64,000 nucleotides of DNA from Coprinellus micaceus (taxonomy: Eukaryota > Basidiomycota > Agaricomycetes > Agaricales > Psathyrellaceae): positions 3,224,001 through 3,288,000 of the forward strand of contig OX596338.1 in assembly GCA_951394405.1 (NCBI GenBank), in the 5' to 3' direction. Both the position numbers and the translations under genes were made by a program. Below, piece by piece: positions 58,378 to 64,000 of the stretch. Positions within the stretch are counted from its first letter, which is position 1. The number at the start of each line of letters is the position of its first letter. The notes below the pieces were generated by a model. The model was not told the origin of the DNA, made no database searches, and saw nothing but the letters and a program-made list of their open reading frames with translations.

Positions 58378-58869
58378 TCGGACAACTCTTCAGCCCGCTC
58401 CCTTATGGCCTCTTCTATGATGCTTACTTGGTCTGCTGCTTCCTTCTCGATGCTCCCCGCTCTGTTGTGCATGTTAGGTATTTTATGACCGAACCCGATT
58501 CATTCCTGCCCTCCCCACTCTTTCGCTGTACGCAACGCTTCTCTCGCTCGCTCTCTCTCTCTAGGACACTTGGTTAGGCACTGTTATTTTCTCTCTCTCT
58601 CGCATATTCATCGTATTGTTTATTTTCCCCTCGGCTTGTACGTATGAACGAAGAGCAGGCGACTCTCCTCCCCTGTACAACCTATGTAGCTCTCTATATC
58701 TGACGGACAGACGCGCGCATTCTCGAAACGCTAATCGATGGGGAAGGCCCCGGACCAAGCAAGCCTACCTGGTGCGTAGCAATAGCATAGCGGCAACTAG
58801 ATCTACATTTTGACTTACATTCCAACCAAATTTCCATTACTGCCCCAACACCCCCTAGGTCGGTGCGGG
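58378..58869. other. Convergent 3' flanks of AT-hook gene and kynurenine 3-monooxygenase
   Basis: A 492-bp gap containing two short CT-rich tracts (about 58546-58563 and 58591-58601) and no coding signal. It probably includes both 3' UTRs. Confidence 0.45.
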
Positions 58870-60834
58870 TCAACGGCGCTGCGCCAACGTCTGTCTGAGC
58901 AATGATGCTGCCCATACACCTGCCACCCCAATTAAGGTCGCTCCTGCCCAACCGAGTCCGTCCAAAATTCGCGCTTGTCGTTCCGCCTTTCTCTTAGCCG
59001 TCGCATAGCTTATATCCGGCCTGAATGTGATCATGGTATAGAGGGGCAGCCACCCCTTGGGCTCGCCAGCGGGGTACGGCACCCGGGACAAAGTCGGACG
59101 GAGGGAAGCCAGCCCCACCATCTTCCTTGAGGTAAGGGAATAAAGCAGGTTATCAACAACCTTCCTGACGGTGTAAGTCAGGGTGGTGACAGAGTGCCTC
59201 ATCTCAACGCTTATTGTTTCGAACGAAAGCAGTCAGCCGGGTGCGCTTTGACGTGATAAGGTTAGGCACTAATGCCACACTCACAAGTTGTCCATGGCGA
59301 GATCACAGATGGCGAGCAAATCTTGGTTCCTGTTTTCCGTATAGTGCTGGAGCACATGGAGTAACCGCCGATCGACCCCGTCTTCAGAAGAAGCGCCAGA
59401 CTCCCGAACTGTGGTGGCCACGCCCTCGCTATCCAGTAACGTGGATAGGATTCTCACATCCTCGAGCCCGCAATTAAGGCCTTGCCCGTAAAAGGGGACC
59501 ATGGAGTGAGCAGCGTCTCCTAAAATAATAACCCGATCCTTGTAGTGATAGGGCTTCGCCTGTCGAAGGGGAAAACATTTCGGTTTAGAACAGTTTGTAG
59601 TGTCACAGGACTGCGAAATTTAATTCACCTTGGTACAAATCAAGGGACTTCTCGGATTCGTGAGGACATCCTCAACAAGCATCTTCTCTCCAATAGCTTG
59701 GACAGTATCTGGGAAGTGGAATTTAAACCAAGTTAGTATTGAATCGGGGGTGTTGAGGCGATCAAGTTCCGCGCTAGGCGCAAATAGGGTGCAAGTAAAT
59801 GTTTTATCCTGTCCAGCAAGGGTGTCAGGACGCGAAATCGTTGGAAAGGGAACGGTTGGAATAATCCACGAACCCTATTGGGCAGTGCTATGAGCATAAA
59901 CGAGTGGCGGGGCCAAATATGGAGGTGATTTGGATCGAGGAGGAAGACGGGTTCTCCGTTGACGCCCCGGCCTGCCGGCATTTTGAGTTCAACGTATTCA
60001 TGGGTGATGTACTCTTGTTGGTAGTCCATTCTATTGGAAAAGGGTGTCCATGCACACACGTCAGTCAGATGGGTTCCTGAGAAGGAGGGGTTGACAGAAG
60101 ATATGAAATACCTCACTGCCCTCATCATCTGCCGTTGTATAATGGAATAGCTCCCGTCCGCGCCTATACAAAAGTCGAAATCGGCCTGGAATTCCTGGTT
60201 GGAAACCGTGTCCTTGACCCTCAGTTTCTTGTTGTCGAAATCGGCTTGAACGACCTTATGGTTGAAGAATAGGCGAATATTCGCCGAGGCGGCTGCTTCT
60301 TCCAACAAGCCTTCATTAAGAAGAGCACGGCTAATGGAGTTGATGCACTGTGGAAGGCAAAAAGAACGACGAAGAGCACACATTAGTCGCCCTGTAAACG
60401 GTCATGCCAAAGTGGAGCCCCCACCTGTCCATCCCTATCATACAACTGGCTGTCCTGCTCGCCCGACTGGGAATGGATCATGCGTCCACGCATGGGAATG
60501 GCGTCTTGCAGAAACCGGTCTGCCACAGCTGGATCTATCGCTTCCAACGCAGCAATTCCTCGGTGTGATATGGCCAAATTAATTGAACGCTGTTGAGCAA
60601 GCGCCTTGCTCGACGGAAGGCGCAGGTCTATGAAGGCATGAATGGAATCCAAAAGTGTTATCGAGCGGTCAATGACATCGGGAAAACGTAATATGACCCA
60701 CCCGGGCGGCCTTCATATAGATCGACGGCCCATCCTCTCTTCGCCAGCATCAGCGCAGCTAAGCATCCGACAGGTCCTGCGCCGACGACTGCAGCTCGCC
60801 TGAGTCGGGGGGACTCGTTCTCCTGCGTGGTCAT
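58870..60834 (-). CDS. BNA4: Kynurenine 3-monooxygenase
   Basis: This FAD- and NADPH-dependent hydroxylase of the mitochondrial outer membrane converts kynurenine to 3-hydroxykynurenine in the tryptophan-to-NAD pathway. The protein starts [13 protein letters not shown] (ATG at 60834), followed by the FAD-binding [20 protein letters not shown]. Then come [15 protein letters not shown], the flavin motif [28 protein letters not shown], and the second FAD motif [22 protein letters not shown]-terminal hydrophobic segment ([19 protein letters not shown]) is the membrane anchor. Several short introns; about 495 residues, as usual for the family. It is divergent from the kynureninase gene, sharing a 303-bp promoter. 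Confidence 0.93.
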
Positions 60835-61137
60835 AGGTTGTGGTTGTGGATGATAAAGCAAGTCTTGCGCAAGTAACGACCCAGAGTCATTATTCCGTAC
60901 ATTTTGTCGGGGCCAGACCAATGGAATTTGGCAACTCGCGAGATGATTGATCCCTTGCGGGTGGCATCCCCGAATGGTATTATCTTATCTAATCTCTCCG
61001 GAACGCCATTTAGCGCCTTGCAACTGATCTTCAAGTTTGCCGAGTCGGATCTTGGCTGGCGCACGCTACAAAGTGAGGAGGTCGTCACTACGCGAGATGC
61101 TCCCCACTCCCACCTGCTCCAGCTTCATATCGCCACC
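60835..61137. promoter_or_regulatory. Divergent promoter of kynurenine 3-monooxygenase and kynureninase
   Basis: Two successive pathway genes are transcribed outward from this 303-bp region. At its exact midpoint (60980-60990) the plus strand reads TTATCTTATCT, which on the minus strand is AGATAAGATAA. This is two overlapping HGATAR sites for GATA-type transcription factors. Co-regulation, for example by nitrogen status, is inferred. Confidence 0.6.
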
Positions 61138-63041
61138 ATGACCGACTTCTCCAAGCCCCTCAGCAGCGACTTCACCCCGCCCACGAACAAGGAGATCGGC
61201 GCTACGGCCCATACGGACCCTGGTGAGTGAAAGCGCAAATAGATTGGGTGGCGTACATGTAGAGCGCTAATTAACTCGACGCCATCTTCGATAGGAAAGC
61301 CCTCGGTTTACCTCTGTGGCAACTCCCTGGGGCTGCTCTCGAAGCGCTCAGATCAGTTAATTCGGGAAGAGCTTGATGCGTGGAGGACGAGGTGCGTTAG
61401 ATTGCAAAGTTGCTCTGGACCGTGGCCTTCACTGACAGGCTTTCAACTCTGCTTGAACGTTTATCACCTACCCCTGTCACCCTTCGCCGACACACAGAGC
61501 TGTTGTTGGACACTTTGACCACCCCAAGCAGCGGCCATGGGTCAAGTTCACGGATGAGGTCCACCCGCTTATGGCGGAAATAGTAGGCGAGTACAAGCTT
61601 TCCCTTCCTCGGCTCACTCTTCGCAGAGGCGTCGCTATCTCGGTGCTTCTCTTGCAGAGGGTTTCCATGATATTTCTTCCCGACAAAATCTCTACACTCG
61701 ACTGGACGAAAGCTAACTTGACACCTCTCTACGGACAGGAGCCAAGTCCGAGGCCGAAGTCGCGTGCATGGGCACCCTCACGAACAACCTCCATCTCATG
61801 ATGGACTCGTTCTACAAGCCCACCACAGAGCGATACAAAATCTTGTGCGAGGCTAAGGCCTTCCCCTCGGATCAGGTAAGTGCTCCGAATTTCTGTGCGT
61901 TCGCGTCGGCCCCCCTTCCTCCCCGTCCCCTTCTGTCGATATCCCTCTTTTCAATATCATTCGTATCCTGACTATCCATACTCATGTGTTTTTATTCTAT
62001 AGTACGCGTTTGCCTCGCAGGCAAAGGCGCACAACCTCGATCCCGCGGATGCGATCATCGAGGTATCCCCTCGCGAGGGCGAGTTCACCCTCCGCGAAGA
62101 GGACATCCTCTCCGTCCTGGAGCGCGAAGGCTCCTCCATCGCGCTGGTCATCTTCAGTGGTGTCCAGTACTATACTGGCCAATGGTTCCCCATGGAATCT
62201 ATAACCAGGAAGGGTAAAGAGAAGGTAAGCTTCCGGAAATCTTTATTTCCAGGTGTACCTGACGGATAAGCAATTTCCCCCTCATGCAGGGCTGCATCGT
62301 CGGCTGGGACCTCGCCCACGCATTCGCCAACGTCCCCATCCGACTGCACGATTGGGACGCCGACTTTGCGGTGTGGTGCACATACAAGTACGGGAACTCC
62401 GGACCTGGGGGTATCGCGGGCTTGTTTATGCATGAGAAGTGGCATGGAGTCGAGTTGCCCAAGTAAGAGTCGTCACTTATTTACCGGCGGGAGTTCCGAA
62501 CTGACGCTGGGTGCCCAGGTATGCAGGCTGGTGGGGCCACACTTTAGACACCCGCTTCAAGATGCCCCCCACTTTTTCCCCCATCGCCGGCGCACAGGGC
62601 TTCCAACAATCTAACCCCTGCATCCTCGCCCTGGCGTCTGTCCTCGGCTCGCTCCAGTCATTTACCGAAGTGGGTATGGATAAAGTCAGGGAAAGGAGCT
62701 TGGCTCTTACGGCGGCAATGGAAGAGAAGTTGCGAGGGTCAAGGTATCTCGTGCCCCTGGCTGAGGCCGCCAAGGGCAGCAGCGAGAGCACGAAGCCTGG
62801 GTTTACGATTATCACCCCGGAGGACCCGCAGGCGAGGGGGGCGCAGCTCTCCCTCCTGTTCCTCCCCGTCGGTACGGGCGTTATGCAGAAAGTATTCGCT
62901 TACCTGATGGAGAAGGGGGTTGTGGGGGATGAGAGGGAGCCTGACGTTATCAGGCTCGCACCCGCCCCCCTCTATAACACCATCGACGATGTGAACGCCG
63001 CTGTGAAATACCTCGAGGAAGCGCTCGATAGCTTGGTGTGA
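61138..63041 (+). CDS. BNA5: Kynureninase
   Basis: This PLP-dependent hydrolase cleaves 3-hydroxykynurenine to 3-hydroxyanthranilate and alanine. The N-terminus is [16 protein letters not shown], then [57 protein letters not shown] and [19 protein letters not shown]. The PLP lysine lies in [15 protein letters not shown]. It ends in [20 protein letters not shown]. About 445 residues, full length. One intron (61587-61738) appears to use a GC-AG boundary: only a GC donor after GTAG restores the conserved [15 protein letters not shown]. It shares its promoter with kynurenine 3-monooxygenase and converges on the formamidase gene. Confidence 0.94.
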
Positions 63042-63337
63042 GAGGGGTGGAGAGGGAAGGATATATACCCATTAGACGGGACGATGGGGGTAGATTTTTA
63101 AGAGGCCGATTTGAATGAGACCTTTTTCGTTGGCTCGGATTAACGTTTGGATCTAGGAGGTGGCCGATAACTGTCCCGGTGACATTGGTGAGGTTTCCCC
63201 TTGGCAAGCAATTTATACATTCGCATTCAATGGTTGGGTCTTCCCTTCATTCGAAGTCCTTCCCCTTCCCCTTCCCCTCCCTTCCCCGTACCCCAGGTAC
63301 AGTTGAAGAATCATCCTTCTAGCTCCCGCCTTGACCT
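63042..63337. other. Convergent 3' flanks with a pyrimidine tract
   Basis: This 296-bp gap contains a near-pure C/T run at about 63259-63287 made of CCTTCC-like units. No coding signal is visible. Confidence 0.5.
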
Positions 63338-64000
63338 CTACAATCTCGCCTCCACCGACGAGACAAAGTCACTGACGAGCTTCACATACGAGTCGTCTGC
63401 ACGAAGGATGTCGTTGTGCTCGCGCGTGAGGGTGGTGAAGTCATGGCCGACGATGGCTTGGACGCTCCGGACATCGGAACGGTTCGCTTGGGAATCGTCA
63501 TTGAGACTAGAACCCTCGGGACGAGTAGAAGAGGAAGCATGGCGACTAGAAGGGCTGCGATCGTAGAGCTTGAGAAGGTGATCGTACATCTTCTGGCTTT
63601 GCGGGGTGTCAACGAGCGTGTCGCCCGTTGAATGAAGTAGGAGCCACGAGATAGGGTCGGGGCTTGAGTCTGTAGAAGCTTCGCGCAGCTGGTACTGCGT
63701 GACGTCGTAAGGCGCATAGTCCTCCCCTTCCTCTCGTGCGCCGAAAGCGTTGGCAATAAACCACTCGCTGTATTTCGGGAACGTCCGCACCAACAAGTCC
63801 AGATCGTATATCCCCTCCGACATCGCGATGCCCTTCACCGCCTTCACCAGCTGCGGGCTCGGGGTGAGGCTCGGGGCAGCAGCGGACGAGTCGAGGAAGA
63901 TCGAACAGAGCATGTGTGCGCTGCAGCTGTGTCCGATTAGAACCATCGGCATCGACTGCGCGTCTATCCCAGCCTCGATAGGCGGAGTCCACTTGTTCGT
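63338..64000 (-). CDS. BNA7: Probable kynurenine formamidase (alpha/beta hydrolase), 5' end cut by the window
   Basis: The last 220 codons of an alpha/beta hydrolase; the N-terminus lies beyond base 64000. The nucleophile elbow is VLIGHSCSAH. Later motifs are GIAMSEGIYDLDLLVRTFP, NAFGAREEGEDYAPYDV, LLLHSTGDTLVDTPQSQKMY (acid residue) and REHNDILRADD (His). The GIYDLDLL segment, the overall order and the length resemble fungal kynurenine formamidase, which hydrolyses N-formylkynurenine to kynurenine. The two adjacent pathway genes strongly support this reading. A different esterase of the same fold is the alternative. The oxyanion HGGG motif would lie in the missing part. Confidence 0.78.
   Translation of the reverse strand, partial: TNKWTPPIEAGIDAQSMPMVLIGHSCSAHMLCSIFLDSSAAAPSLTPSPQLVKAVKGIAMSEGIYDLDLLVRTFPKYSEWFIANAFGAREEGEDYAPYDVTQYQLREASTDSSPDPISWLLLHSTGDTLVDTPQSQKMYDHLLKLYDRSPSSRHASSSTRPEGSSLNDDSQANRSDVRSVQAIVGHDFTTLTREHNDILRADDSYVKLVSDFVSSVEARL

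Noticed and set aside
1..64000. CRISPR arrays, operons or phage genes
   Set aside because: No regularly spaced repeats or bacterial gene organisation is present; the intron-rich gene structure is eukaryotic throughout.

Overview
This window looks like nuclear chromosomal DNA of a mushroom-forming basidiomycete (Agaricomycetes). Genes are densely packed, code on both strands, and are broken by many short GT-AG introns (about 45-90 nt) with CTRAY-like branch points. The proteins are typically fungal (PRP28, TOM40, SSO-type syntaxin, PIS1, KRE2/MNT1 mannosyltransferases, NSE1, YOS9, DUF6699). There are no operons, phage genes or CRISPR arrays. All gene models were assembled by eye from reading frames, splice signals and family motifs, so starts and exon edges carry some uncertainty.

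Layout. 0-4 kb: a class II aldolase/adducin-domain gene in small exons, flanked by non-coding DNA. 4-11 kb: a cytosolic HSP70 with a heat-shock promoter, a PP2A B56 regulatory subunit and, divergently, a conserved protein with a long Pro/Gly-rich tail. 11-18 kb: a membrane protein of unknown function, a YbbL/FetA-like lone ABC ATPase, and TOM40. 19-23 kb: two tandem GT15 alpha-1,2-mannosyltransferases. 23-28 kb: a DUF6699 protein, a BAHD-type acyltransferase carrying a one-base frameshift, and a small conserved gene. 28-36 kb: NSE1, a mitochondrial-type AAA ATPase, phosphatidylinositol synthase and a plasma-membrane syntaxin. 36-51 kb: asparagine synthetase, a RhoGEF and a methyltransferase whose start codons overlap head to head, an EF-hand-like protein, PRP28, and a HAL5/NPR1-like kinase. 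51-55 kb: a gene desert with a decayed Ty1/copia fragment. 55-58 kb: YOS9/OS-9 and an AT-hook protein. 58.9-64 kb: kynurenine 3-monooxygenase, kynureninase and a probable kynurenine formamidase side by side.

Most genes are unrelated housekeeping functions that happen to be neighbours. The clear functional grouping is the right end. There, three consecutive enzymes of tryptophan catabolism and de novo NAD synthesis lie together, and two of them share a 303-bp divergent promoter with a tandem GATA-factor site at its centre. Other points worth a second look: 10-nt and 6-nt micro-exons at identical positions in the two GT15 genes; the overlapping ATGs at 43099-43102; a GC-AG intron in kynureninase; and a possible alternative C-terminus in YOS9.
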